From contig JACKET010000009.1 of the NCBI GenBank assembly GCA_020632875.1, positions 124,001 through 188,000 on the forward strand: a stretch of 64,000 bases of DNA, in the 5' to 3' direction. The position numbers were made by a program, and so were the translations under genes. This document shows, in pieces, positions 16,155-24,130 of this stretch. Under the pieces are notes generated by a model that saw only the letters and a list, made by a program, of their open reading frames with translations, ran no database searches and had not been told where the DNA came from. This stretch comes from Alphaproteobacteria bacterium (GTDB taxonomy: Bacteria > Myxococcota_A > UBA796 > GCA-2862545). Positions within the stretch are counted from its first letter, which is position 1. The number at the start of each line of letters is the position of its first letter.

Positions 16155-17240
16155 TCAGCGGATGAGCCTCCGCACCCGCGCCTCGTCGGCCGGATTGGCC
16201 GCGCCGCCCTGCTCGGCGAGCTTTCGCCACTGCTTCAGCGCCGCGTGCAGCGCGCGGTCGTCCACGACGGCCCGGGACACCCGGTCGGCGTCGCGCGTCA
16301 CCACGCGGAACGCCCCGTCCCGCAGGCCCACCCACACGATCGACTCGCGGTCGATCCAGGTGCCGTCGAGTCGGATGCCCCGACCGCCGACCTCGATCCG
16401 GACGGGCTGTTGCGACCGCCGCGCCTGGACCCCCGCGAAGGCCGTGCCGCCCACCGCGAACGCCAGGAACACTGCGCCGAGCGTCATCCCGAACAGCCAC
16501 GCGACGTCCGCCCGCGTGCGCGACTCGACCAGGCGGGCCGTCACCTCGGCGAGCCGCACCCGCTCGAGGCTGCGGCGCGCCTCCCACTCCGCACCCGCCA
16601 CGGCGGACGCCGCGGCGACCACCTCGCGCGCGGACGTGAGCCCGAGGTCGAGCACGGAGTGGTGCTCCGCGGCGAGCTCGTCGAGCCGGGCCCGGGCCTG
16701 CTGCCGATCGACAGCCGATCGGACCGCCGTGATCTCGGCGACGAACCGCGTGGCGTCCTGGAAGTGCACCCGCTCCTGCCCCGCCTCGTCGCGGTAGCGC
16801 TGGAGCGCCGTGCGGAGCGTGCCCGTCACGCCGCCGGGCTCGGGGACCTCCGCGATCACGGAGCGCTCGGCGTGCTCGGCCGCCAGGAACGCCCACTCGA
16901 CGGTGCCCGGCGACTCGAGCGACAGATGGTCGACGACGTCGATGTCGGACGGCAGCCGGTCTTCGGTGGTGACGGACTCGAGCACCTCGGACACGCGCTG
17001 CTCGACCCAGGCGTCGCGCTCGGGCGGGTCCGGGTTCAGCTCGGGCGGGAGGTGGTCGCGGCACAGCTGGGCCGTTGCGCACACCGGCGCGGGCGGGGGG
17101 CGCGCGAGAAACCCCAGCGCGACGATGCACGCCAGCGCCACGGTGCCCGCCGCGACCCAGGCCAGGCGCGCCACCGCCGCCGGACCCTCGCGTGCGGGCA
17201 GCGCGAGCACGACCCCGTCCACCGTCCAGCGCGACTGCAT
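16155..17240 (-). CDS. Two-TM protein with PH-like C-terminal domain, unknown function
   Basis: A 361-aa protein starting MQSRWTVDGVVLALP. One membrane helix lies near residues 25-46 and a second near 245-270. The region between them (about 50-240) is a helical, acidic, presumably extracytoplasmic segment with two Cys (VCATAQLCRD) and coiled-coil-prone text (RSLERVRLAEVTARLVESR). The last 85 residues form a beta-rich domain (IEVGGRGIRLDGTWIDRESI, VWVGLRDGAFRVVT) that looks like a bacterial PH/YcxB-type fold on the cytoplasmic side; this is an impression only. It follows rnhA after 33 bases on the same strand. I do not recognise the family and no enzymatic residues stand out. Confidence 0.7.
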   Translation of the reverse strand: MQSRWTVDGVVLALPAREGPAAVARLAWVAAGTVALACIVALGFLARPPPAPVCATAQLCRDHLPPELNPDPPERDAWVEQRVSEVLESVTTEDRLPSDIDVVDHLSLESPGTVEWAFLAAEHAERSVIAEVPEPGGVTGTLRTALQRYRDEAGQERVHFQDATRFVAEITAVRSAVDRQQARARLDELAAEHHSVLDLGLTSAREVVAAASAVAGAEWEARRSLERVRLAEVTARLVESRTRADVAWLFGMTLGAVFLAFAVGGTAFAGVQARRSQQPVRIEVGGRGIRLDGTWIDRESIVWVGLRDGAFRVVTRDADRVSRAVVDDRALHAALKQWRKLAEQGGAANPADEARVRRLIR

Positions 17241-17273
17241 GCCCCATCATTCCATGGGGGACGGGCGGTTGTG

Positions 17274-18044
17274 TCAGGAACCCCAGCGCACGTCGGAACG
17301 GCCCGCCACACCGGCGTTCGCGAGGCGGTCGGCGCGCTCGTTGCCCTCGACCCCCACGTGCCCCGCGACCCACTGGAGGTCGACGCCGGGGCGCGCCTTC
17401 AGCTTCGCGCGCAGCCCGAGGATGAGCTCGGTGTTCTTCTTCGCCTTCCAGCCCTTCGTCAGGACCCCGTTCGCGTAGTCGCTGTCGGAGAACACGACCA
17501 CGGGCGCGTCGGCGGGGAGGTCGGCCTCGTCGAGCAGGTCGAGCGCGATGTCGATGGCCGTGAGCTCGGCGATGTTGTTCGTGCCGCGACCGAGGCTCTT
17601 CGACACCTCGGCCCAGCGGCCGTCGGCGAACCGCGCGTAGACACCGGACCCGGCCGGGCCGGGGTTCCCGCTGCACCCACCGTCGGTGAACACCACGGTG
17701 GTGGACGCATCGAGCGCGTCGAGCCGCTCGCGGGCGTGCTCGGCGGCCTTGGCCGCCTGGGACGCCGTGCGGGTGCCGGCCTTGCCGAAGCCGGAGCCCT
17801 TCGACGCCTTCGACGGCTTTGCGGGGGCGGCCTTCTGGTCGTCGGCCGTCTCGCCCTCGGGGAGCTCGATGGGATCGGCGTCGGGGTCGAGGTCGAGATT
17901 GCCGATGTTCGCCCGGTAGATCTTCGCACCCGCCTTGTCGGAGTAGCGCATCGGGACGCGCCCCATCTCCTCGCGGGGCTCGCCGCCCGGGTCGACCTCG
18001 ATCCACACGTCCTTGCCCTTGAACCGGGCGCGCTTCCAGCTCAT
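17274..18044 (-). CDS. rnhA: Ribonuclease HI with N-terminal extension
   Basis: A 256-aa protein in which the RNase HI fold occupies the last 145 residues. RNase HI cleaves the RNA strand of RNA-DNA hybrids. The four acidic ligands are seen in FTDGGCSGNPGPAG (Asp), NNIAELTAI (Glu), VVVFSDSDYA (Asp) and GNERADRLAN (Asp), and the histidine loop is WVAGHVGVEGN. The first 110 residues are an extra, basic and Pro/Lys-rich region beginning MSWKRARFKGKDVWIEVDPGG. It could be a small beta domain followed by a linker; it is not the usual hybrid-binding domain. ATG 18044 overlaps the stop of the MaoC-like gene (ATGA). With rnhB at 15.0-15.7 kb, both RNase H types lie within 3 kb. Confidence 0.93.
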   Translation of the reverse strand: MSWKRARFKGKDVWIEVDPGGEPREEMGRVPMRYSDKAGAKIYRANIGNLDLDPDADPIELPEGETADDQKAAPAKPSKASKGSGFGKAGTRTASQAAKAAEHARERLDALDASTTVVFTDGGCSGNPGPAGSGVYARFADGRWAEVSKSLGRGTNNIAELTAIDIALDLLDEADLPADAPVVVFSDSDYANGVLTKGWKAKKNTELILGLRAKLKARPGVDLQWVAGHVGVEGNERADRLANAGVAGRSDVRWGS

Positions 18045-18850
18045 GGGCGCACCTCGGCCTTCCCGACGAGCACCGGCCGGCCCTTGGCGTTCACGGTGGT
18101 GAACGCGAGCTCGGGGCCCTCGCCCCACACGTCCATCCGCAGCGTCTCGCCGGGGAACACCATGCCCGTGAACCGCGTGGAGAGCGCCGCGAGCCGGGCG
18201 GGATCGCCGCCGGCGGCCTTCGCGATCAGGTCGCGCTGGGCGAACGCCAGCGAGCACAGCCCGTGGAGGATGCAGCCCGGCAGCCCCGCCTTCTTCGCGA
18301 CCTCGGGGTCGGTGTGGATGGGGTTGTCGTCACCCGATGCCGGCGCGTACCGGAGCGCCTGGTCGGCGGTGACGGGCTGCGAGGCCGACCACGTCGGCGC
18401 GGGAGGCTCGGGTGCAGGCTCGGCCTTCTTCTCGCCCTTCGGCGGCGGGGTGGCGGCGCGCACGAAGTACGACGTGGTGCCGTCGAGCACGCGCTTCCCG
18501 GCGACATCGCCGTGCAGGGCGAACGTGTAGATCGTGCCCGACGCCTTCTCGGACACGTCGAGCAGCGAGCCCGACAGGCGGAGCGCGTCGCCGTCGCGCA
18601 GCAGCCCGTCGAACCGCATTCCGTGCTCGCCGTGGACGAGGCGCAGCATGTCGATCGACAGCTCCGGGTCGCGCGCCATCTGCATCATGAGCGGGATGAA
18701 CGGGCGGACGTGGAACATCGGCGGCGCCACGGCCTCCGCGCCCTCGTACCGCGGGTTGGGATCGTCGGTGGCCCGCGCGTACGCGAGCGTGTCGCGGGTG
18801 GAGACCGTGAAGGTCCCGCCGTCGTAGGTCTTTCCGATCGGCCAGCTCAT
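18041..18850 (-). CDS. Double hot-dog MaoC-type (R)-enoyl hydratase/dehydratase
   Basis: A 269-aa protein made of two hot-dog folds joined by a Pro/Lys/Glu linker at about 133-153. The C-terminal half has the hydratase-2 motif YAPASGDDNPIHTDPEVAKK with the catalytic pair Asp174 and His179, followed by GCILHGLC. The N-terminal half lacks this pair (DDPNPRYEG), as is normal for the substrate-binding half of two-domain enzymes. The family hydrates or dehydrates acyl-thioesters. It starts at MSWPIGKTYDGG; the longer in-frame upstream reading passes into the divergent M50 gene's promoter region. It is the first gene of a minus-strand unit with rnhA and the two-TM protein. The next protein also begins MSWK, but with no further similarity. 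Confidence 0.88.
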   Translation of the reverse strand: MSWPIGKTYDGGTFTVSTRDTLAYARATDDPNPRYEGAEAVAPPMFHVRPFIPLMMQMARDPELSIDMLRLVHGEHGMRFDGLLRDGDALRLSGSLLDVSEKASGTIYTFALHGDVAGKRVLDGTTSYFVRAATPPPKGEKKAEPAPEPPAPTWSASQPVTADQALRYAPASGDDNPIHTDPEVAKKAGLPGCILHGLCSLAFAQRDLIAKAAGGDPARLAALSTRFTGMVFPGETLRMDVWGEGPELAFTTVNAKGRPVLVGKAEVRP

Positions 18851-18954
18851 GGCGCCTCCGAATCCGTGCGCTGTATCCGGGAACCCCGCGCCCCGCCCGG
18901 TGTCGGAGCCCAGCAGGGGTCGCGAGGAGCGGCTACGCTTCACACGGAGGTGCG

Positions 18955-20151
18955 TTGGAGAGCCTGCTCGCCGAGTTCGGGGCGTTGTTCGTCTACGGCC
19001 CCCTGATCGTGATCCTCCACGAGCTCGGTCACGCGCTCTTCGCCCGCCGCGGGGGCTACCGGGTCACCTCGTTCGGCATCGGGCTCGGCCCTCCCCTGTG
19101 GACGCTGCGGCTCTCCGGGCCCCTGGTCGTGCACCTCGACCGCTGGGTGCTCGCGGGCGGCGCCTGCATCGCCATCCCCGACGGCCCGCCGACCGCCCGA
19201 CGCATCTGGTTCCACGCCGGCGGGCTCATCGCCCAGGCGCTGCTGGCAGTGGTCCTGCTGCTGCTCCCCGACCACTGGCTCGTCGACCGCATCCTGCACT
19301 TCAACGTGCTCGTGGCGCTCACGAACGCCGTGCCGTGGAAGGTCGGCGGCAACGCGAGCGACGGCTGGTACATCCTCGACGCCCTCTCGGGCGGTCGCCG
19401 CACCGGCAACATCCTGTACCAGCGCGCGATCTTCGAGCAGATGGCCGCCCGCGAGTTCGCCATCGGGAGCCCGATGGGCATCGCGTACGCCGACCTCTGC
19501 GTGACGTGGGCGGACGTGCTGGCCGGGCGGCTCGAGGAGGCCGACGAGTTCTTCCACGACGACCCCGCCGAGACCGCCGCGCACCCCTGGACCGACGCGC
19601 TCTACCACTACGTGAAGGCCGAGTGGCACCGCGAGCACGACCGTCCTCTCGCCGCGCTGTCGACCGCGCGGGACGGCCGCAACGCGCTCGGCGCGGGCAC
19701 CGGGGCCAACGCGAACGCGCTGCTCGCCCTCGCCGAGGCCCGCGCGCTCGTTGCCCTCGACGAGCCCGACCGCGCCCGGCGCGCCCTGCAGCGCGTCGCC
19801 GGCGGGCCGCTCGCGACCCAGGCCCTGCCGCTGGCCGTGTGGTGCAGCCTCGACGCCGACGACACCGAAGACCTCGAGCTCGCCTCCTGGAAGGTCGCCC
19901 GGCACATCCAGGGGCCCTGGCTCGACCCGGTCGACCCGACCCTCGCGCTGGTCGAGGCCGCCGAGGAGCTGTCGCGCCGCGGTCGCCTGAACGCCGCACG
20001 CAGCGCGCGTGACGCGGCCACCGACCTCGCCCGCCGGACCCTCCGCTCCGCGGCCATCGAGGATCGACGCACCCTGTCGTACCGCCTGCGCCAGGCCATC
20101 CACACGCCGGTCGAAGCGGCCGTGGCAGAGGGCTCCCGGAAAACCTGGTAG
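18955..20151 (+). CDS. M50-type (site-2 protease-like) membrane metallopeptidase
   Basis: A 398-aa protein with TTG start, chosen because GGAGG lies 4 bases upstream. The first 140 residues form the membrane peptidase core: VILHELGHALFARRGG with zinc ligands His22 and His26 and Glu23, then TNAVPWKVGGNASDGWYILDAL, which provides the N-x-x-P and Asp136-Gly137 of the M50 second motif. About four helices are predicted. The remaining 250 residues are soluble alpha-helical repeats rich in Ala (TPR-like: ALLALAEARALVALDEPDRARRALQRV). That extension is unusual for the family and suggests a built-in protein interaction arm. It begins a plus-strand run of four genes; the next starts 9 bases later. The divergent gap to the MaoC gene is about 100 bases. 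Confidence 0.85.
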   Translation: MESLLAEFGALFVYGPLIVILHELGHALFARRGGYRVTSFGIGLGPPLWTLRLSGPLVVHLDRWVLAGGACIAIPDGPPTARRIWFHAGGLIAQALLAVVLLLLPDHWLVDRILHFNVLVALTNAVPWKVGGNASDGWYILDALSGGRRTGNILYQRAIFEQMAAREFAIGSPMGIAYADLCVTWADVLAGRLEEADEFFHDDPAETAAHPWTDALYHYVKAEWHREHDRPLAALSTARDGRNALGAGTGANANALLALAEARALVALDEPDRARRALQRVAGGPLATQALPLAVWCSLDADDTEDLELASWKVARHIQGPWLDPVDPTLALVEAAEELSRRGRLNAARSARDAATDLARRTLRSAAIEDRRTLSYRLRQAIHTPVEAAVAEGSRKTW

Positions 20152-20160
20152 CGTCGGGGC

Positions 20161-21276
20161 ATGACTCCCGGCCTCCTCCGGCACACCCTCGCCCACCTCG
20201 CCCCCGACGCGTCCTGGCCCGACGAGCCCGAGGCCCTGCTCGCCGCCATCGAGCGCCACGCCGACGCCCATCCAGGCGACGCGGTCTGGACCCAGCTCCT
20301 GCTCGCGGCGAACGACCTCGCCGTCGAGGCTCCCGAGCTGCCCGGCGGGCTCCGCGCGCGCGAGCTCGTGCGCGTCGACCCCTACAGCACGACGTGGACC
20401 GCTCTCGACGCCGACGGGGGCCACTGGCTCGTCCGCACCCCGCGGCCCGACGCCACACCGGTGCACCGCCGCATCCTCGAGCGCGATCGACGCGGCCTGG
20501 CCGGGCTCGTCGCGGGCCTGACGAGCGACGACGCCACGCTGGCGGCCCCGGCGCCCGGCACGCCGCTCGAAGAGGCGTCCATCCCGCAGGGCGACGTGGT
20601 GCGCGTCCTCGCCGACGCCCTCGGCCTGCTCGCCCGGTGGCGCGAGGCGGGGCTCGGGCCGGGCGTCCCCCACCCCGAAGAGCTGCGGATCCACGACGGG
20701 CGGCTGCGGATCGTGAGCCTCACGCCCAGTACGCCCGGCGGCACGGGGCTCTTCGACGCCGTGGTGCGGATGCTGCCCGCCATGCCCGAGGGTCCCGTCG
20801 AGCGGTTCGTCGAGGGGCTGCGGGCCCTCGAGCCCGACCCGGCCGAAGCCCGCGCCCTCTTCCAGCGCGCGCTCGCCGAGGCGCTCGGCCAGCACGCCGT
20901 CGACCTCCGCCGCCGACACGTGCTCGCCGCCGCGAACGACCGCCGCGGGCGGCTGCATCGCGCGGTGGGCGCCCTCGCGCGCACCCTGCAGCCTCCCTCG
21001 GGGCGCGGCCCCATCGGCTACGACCTCGAGGGGCGCGCCACGCACGTCGCGTCCGACGGGGAGACCGTCACCTGGGGCGCCGGAGCGGCCGTGCCCCTGT
21101 TCGCGGACGGCGACTTCGACGCCCCCGAGGCGCGCCGGTTCCTGCGGGCCTGCGCCACGTCCCCCACCCGTCCGGAGGGCGCGGACGGCGACCCCGCCGT
21201 GACCGACGCGCTCGGTCGCTGGGTGAGCGCCGGGCTCAAGCTGCGCACCGTCCGCCTGCTGCTCGAGAAGGCCTGA
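20161..21276 (+). CDS. Degenerate kinase-like protein, unknown function
   Basis: A 371-aa cytoplasmic protein. After an N-terminal helical part, residues 66-230 follow the outline of a protein-kinase or aminoglycoside-kinase fold: ARELVRVDPYSTTWTALDADGGHWLVRT as a possible nucleotide-lobe sheet, VVRVLADALGLLARWREAGLGPGVPHPEELRIHDGRLRIVSL as a possible catalytic-loop region. In the latter, HPEELRI-HDGRLRIVSL looks like HPENLLV-DDGRLRLIDF with the catalytic Asp residues gone. If correct this is a pseudokinase; the similarity is by eye and could be chance. A helical C-terminal third follows. The next gene overlaps its stop (TGATG), so the two are translationally coupled. It belongs to the M50-TerB-MoxR set. 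Confidence 0.6.
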   Translation: MTPGLLRHTLAHLAPDASWPDEPEALLAAIERHADAHPGDAVWTQLLLAANDLAVEAPELPGGLRARELVRVDPYSTTWTALDADGGHWLVRTPRPDATPVHRRILERDRRGLAGLVAGLTSDDATLAAPAPGTPLEEASIPQGDVVRVLADALGLLARWREAGLGPGVPHPEELRIHDGRLRIVSLTPSTPGGTGLFDAVVRMLPAMPEGPVERFVEGLRALEPDPAEARALFQRALAEALGQHAVDLRRRHVLAAANDRRGRLHRAVGALARTLQPPSGRGPIGYDLEGRATHVASDGETVTWGAGAAVPLFADGDFDAPEARRFLRACATSPTRPEGADGDPAVTDALGRWVSAGLKLRTVRLLLEKA

Positions 21277-22226
21277 TGTCGGCCGCGTGGCAGGTCATCG
21301 CGGACTGTCCGCACTGCCACACGCACGGGGCCGTGCTCCAGCTGATGGACCCCGACAACCCGGCCTGCCACCTCGGCGTCCCCGCGGTGTCGGAGTGCCA
21401 GATGTGCGGCCGTACCGAGACGGCCGGCGAGCCCGAGCTGCTCCCGCGCGACCCCATCGGGTCGAACCGGTGCCCGGCGTGCCGGAAGCCCCTCTCCGTC
21501 GCGTCCCGAGAGGCGGCGTGTTGCGACCAGTGCGGGTGGGGTCCGGAGGTCGTGGTGCAGCCCGGCCTCGACCTGTCCGACGAGACGCTCGTGCGGGCGG
21601 GCCTGTCCCGCTGGGCGGCGAGCGAGGGGCTCACGATCGACGAGCTGTGCGCCGGCAGCCTCGGCGGCCCGACCGACGACGTGGTCGGTCGCTACCTGCG
21701 CGGCGAGCCCGTCGAGTCGTCGATGGACGCCATCGCGTTCCTGTTCCCGGGCATGGCGGCGGGGAGCGCGCTCGGTGCGCACATCGAAGCGCCCGTGCGG
21801 GCCGAGCGCGACGCGCCGTCCACCGAGCGGGCGCCCGATCCGCGCGCGGCGGCACGCCTCCTCGTGAGCGTCATGGTCGCCGACGGTCAGATCCGCGCTG
21901 GCGAGCGGGCCTACGTCGACGCGTTCCTCGCGAAGGAGTCGATGGCTCCGCTCACCCCGTCCGAGCTCCGGCCCTGGCGGCCCCACGAGATCGGCCCGGT
22001 CGGGGATTTCGAGCTCGCGCGGCGCGCGGTCCAGGCGGCGGTCGAGCTCATGCACCTCGACGGCGAGCGCGATGGCAGCGAGCTCCGCATCGTGCGCACG
22101 TTCGCGCGGGCCTGGGGCGTGCCGGAGCGCGAGGTCGACGCGTGGAACCGGCAGCTCGATCGCCACTACGCCCCGCCGTTGCGGGTCGTCTGGCGCGCCC
22201 TCGACCGCTGGGTGCGCACCCGGTAG
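21276..22226 (+). CDS. Zinc-ribbon protein with TerB-like domain
   Basis: A 316-aa protein. The first 90 residues carry four Cys pairs (Cys11/14, 41/44, 66/69, 83/86), consistent with two zinc ribbons, the first reading CPHCH and the last CDQCG. Residues about 188-285 match the TerB/TerB-like helical fold: DPRAAARLLVSVMVADGQIRAGERAYVDAFLAK. Its acidic MVADGxI and MHLDGERDGSE motifs lie in two helical halves, as in metal-binding TerB proteins linked to tellurite and other stress systems. The link to stress is family knowledge, not shown here. ATG overlaps the preceding stop, and a MoxR ATPase starts 21 bases downstream. The combination suggests a shared chaperone or envelope-surveillance role, which is inferred. 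Confidence 0.78.
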   Translation: MSAAWQVIADCPHCHTHGAVLQLMDPDNPACHLGVPAVSECQMCGRTETAGEPELLPRDPIGSNRCPACRKPLSVASREAACCDQCGWGPEVVVQPGLDLSDETLVRAGLSRWAASEGLTIDELCAGSLGGPTDDVVGRYLRGEPVESSMDAIAFLFPGMAAGSALGAHIEAPVRAERDAPSTERAPDPRAAARLLVSVMVADGQIRAGERAYVDAFLAKESMAPLTPSELRPWRPHEIGPVGDFELARRAVQAAVELMHLDGERDGSELRIVRTFARAWGVPEREVDAWNRQLDRHYAPPLRVVWRALDRWVRTR

Positions 22227-22247
22227 TCTGCGGCCCCTGGAGGAGAC

Positions 22248-23222
22248 GTGCACGGCTTCAAGAGCCCCTCGACCAACCCCGAGCTGACCGCGCGCATCCG
22301 CACGTTCCGCGATCAGTTCGAGCGCGTCGTGTCGAACGTCGGGCGCGTCATCCTCGGCAAGGACGAGATCATCCGGAAGGTCGTCATCGCGATGACGGCG
22401 CGCGGCCACGTCCTCCTGCTCGACGTGCCCGGCACCGGCAAGACGATGCTCGCCCGCGCGCTGTCCGCGTCCATCGACTGCGATTTCAACCGCATCCAGT
22501 TCACGCCCGACCTCCTCCCGATGGACATCACGGGCAGCAACGTCTTCAACCTCCGCACGAAGACGTTCGAGTTCCAGAAGGGCCCGATCTTCACGAACAT
22601 CCTCCTCGCCGACGAGCTGAACCGCGCGACGCCGAAGACCCAATCCGCGCTGCTCGAGGTCATGGCCGAGGGCCAGTGCACGGTCGAGGGCACCACCCAC
22701 GTCCTGCCCCCGCCGTTCCAGGTCATCGCGACCATGAACCCGCTCGACCACGACGGCACCTACGCGCTGCCCGCCGCCCAGCTCGACCGGTTCACGATGC
22801 GGCTGTCGATGGGATTCCCGCCCGCCGACGCCGAGCTGATGATGCTCGACGTGCACCTCGGCGTGCGGTCGCCCGTCGAAGACCTCGAGTCCGTGATCGA
22901 CCACGCGACGTTCGTGTCGTGGCAGCACACGGTGCCGCTGGTCCACGCGAGCGACGCGGCGAAGCGCTACGTCGTCGACCTGGTGAACGCCATCCGCGCC
23001 GACTCCCGCGCCCTGTCGCCGCCGTCGCCCCGCGCCACGCTGATGCTGGTGCGCACGGCCCAGGCGCACGCGCTGTCGCACGGCAACGACTACCTGAGCC
23101 CGAGCGACGTGCAGGCCGTGGCCGCCGACGTGCTCGCCCACCGCATGATCATCAGCGGCGACGAGTCCGGGCGCTCGTTCGTGCAGGAGCACCTCGACCG
23201 CGTGCCGGTGGTCGACGGGTAG
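22248..23222 (+). CDS. MoxR-family AAA+ ATPase
   Basis: A 324-aa ATPase with GTG start preceded by GGAGGAG. Walker A is DVPGTGKT (residues 59-66), Walker B is LLADELNRA (Asp122, Glu123), and the sensor region reads ATMNPLDHDGTYALPAAQLDRF, which is diagnostic for MoxR. The C-terminal lid domain contains SPRATLMLVRTAQAHAL and ends VLAHRMI. MoxR proteins act as chaperones for metal insertion or for assembly of larger complexes, often with a VWA/DUF58 partner. No such partner is found in this window, and the gene instead follows a TerB-like protein. It is the last gene of the plus-strand unit; its stop is followed within 10 bases by repeat island 2. Confidence 0.94.
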   Translation: MHGFKSPSTNPELTARIRTFRDQFERVVSNVGRVILGKDEIIRKVVIAMTARGHVLLLDVPGTGKTMLARALSASIDCDFNRIQFTPDLLPMDITGSNVFNLRTKTFEFQKGPIFTNILLADELNRATPKTQSALLEVMAEGQCTVEGTTHVLPPPFQVIATMNPLDHDGTYALPAAQLDRFTMRLSMGFPPADAELMMLDVHLGVRSPVEDLESVIDHATFVSWQHTVPLVHASDAAKRYVVDLVNAIRADSRALSPPSPRATLMLVRTAQAHALSHGNDYLSPSDVQAVAADVLAHRMIISGDESGRSFVQEHLDRVPVVDG

Positions 23223-23337
23223 CGTCTACCCTTTGCTTCGCGCGCGGAGCGCGCTGCGCGGCTCGCCTATGGTGTGGGGTGTTGGCCGCGGGATCCCGGC
23301 TCGTCGTAGAGGACGGGGATGGCGGGTGAGAACGTCC

Positions 23338-23480
23338 GGTCTACCCTTACTTCGCGCGCTTCGCGCGCTGCGCGGCTCGCCTATGGCGGCCTTGCGGTTT
23401 GTAGACCCGGCAGTCCCAGGGTCCGGCTTCCCTCGGGGTTCGGGCGTCGTGGCGGGGCGTGGGGAAGCCGGACCCTGCGG
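23338..23480 (+). repeat. Module C, copy 1, with a perfect 15-bp hairpin
   Basis: The head is TTACTTCGCGCGCTTCGCGC followed by CTATGGCGGCCTTGCGGTTT and a CAGTCCC step. The hairpin arms are 23418-23432 and 23462-23476 (15 of 15 pairs) with a 29-base loop. A CGGACGTGCCTGTCCGG-like palindrome follows the right arm. Other copies are at 23641-23790 and, inverted, at 44290-44420, 44835-44975 and 44985-45121. Confidence 0.85.
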
Positions 23481-23640
23481 ACGTGCCTGTCCGGACCGGC
23501 GGGGCGGTTGGGAGAGGGCGGGATCCCGGCGCGGCGGTCAGCCGCGGGATCCCGGCTCGGCGGAGACGGCAGTGTCGGGGGGTGTCGGCCGCGGGATCCC
23601 GGCTCGTCGGAGACGGCGGGGATGGCGGGTGAGAACGTCT

Positions 23641-23790
23641 GGTCTACCTTTTACTTCGCGCGCTGCGCGCGCTGCGCGGCTCGCCTATCGCGGCCTTGCG
23701 GTTTGGAGACCCGGCAGTCCCAGGATCCGGCTTCCTGGGGGGTCGGGCGTCGTGGCGGGCCGTGGGGAAGCCGGACCCTGCGGACGTGCC
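23641..23790 (+). repeat. Module C, copy 2
   Basis: Same layout as copy 1: the head GCGCGCTGCGCGCGCTGCGC, then CTATCGCGGCCTTGCGGTTT, then hairpin arms 23722-23735 and 23766-23779 (13 of 14 pairs) with a 30-base loop. The sequence between this copy and module D (23790-23911) is also shared, inverted, with island 3. Confidence 0.85.
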
Positions 23791-23911
23791 TGTCCGGACG
23801 GGCGGGGCGGTCGGGAGGGGACGGTGTCGGGGGTGTCGGCCGCGGGATCCCGGCTCGCCGGAGACGGCGGTGTCGGGGGTTCGCCGCGGGACCCCGGCTC
23901 GCGCGTAGCCA

Positions 23912-24109
23912 GGAGCATCGGACCCGGAACGCATCCTCGGCGGAGGCATCGGGGGTTCAACGCATCCTGCACGGGTCGGAGAGCGCGAAATGGATGCGTT
24001 CGGGGTCCGATGCCTCCCCTGAGAGTGCGTTTGGGGTCCGTTGCCTCCCCGGAGGATGCGTTGAACCCCCGATGCTTCCGGCGAAGATGCGTTCCCTACC
24101 CGATGCTCC
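23912..24109. repeat. Module D: 198-bp palindrome, copy 1
   Basis: Two 57-base arms (23912-23968 and 24053-24109) pair at 50 of 57 positions around an 84-base centre that is itself built from GATGCGTT / GATGCCTCCCC palindromes. The arms contain the step GGGGGTTCAACGCATC and its complement. An inverted copy with the same 57-84-57 geometry is at 44518-44715. Confidence 0.9.
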
Positions 24110-24130
24110 TCCAAGCATCCCGAGGCACTC

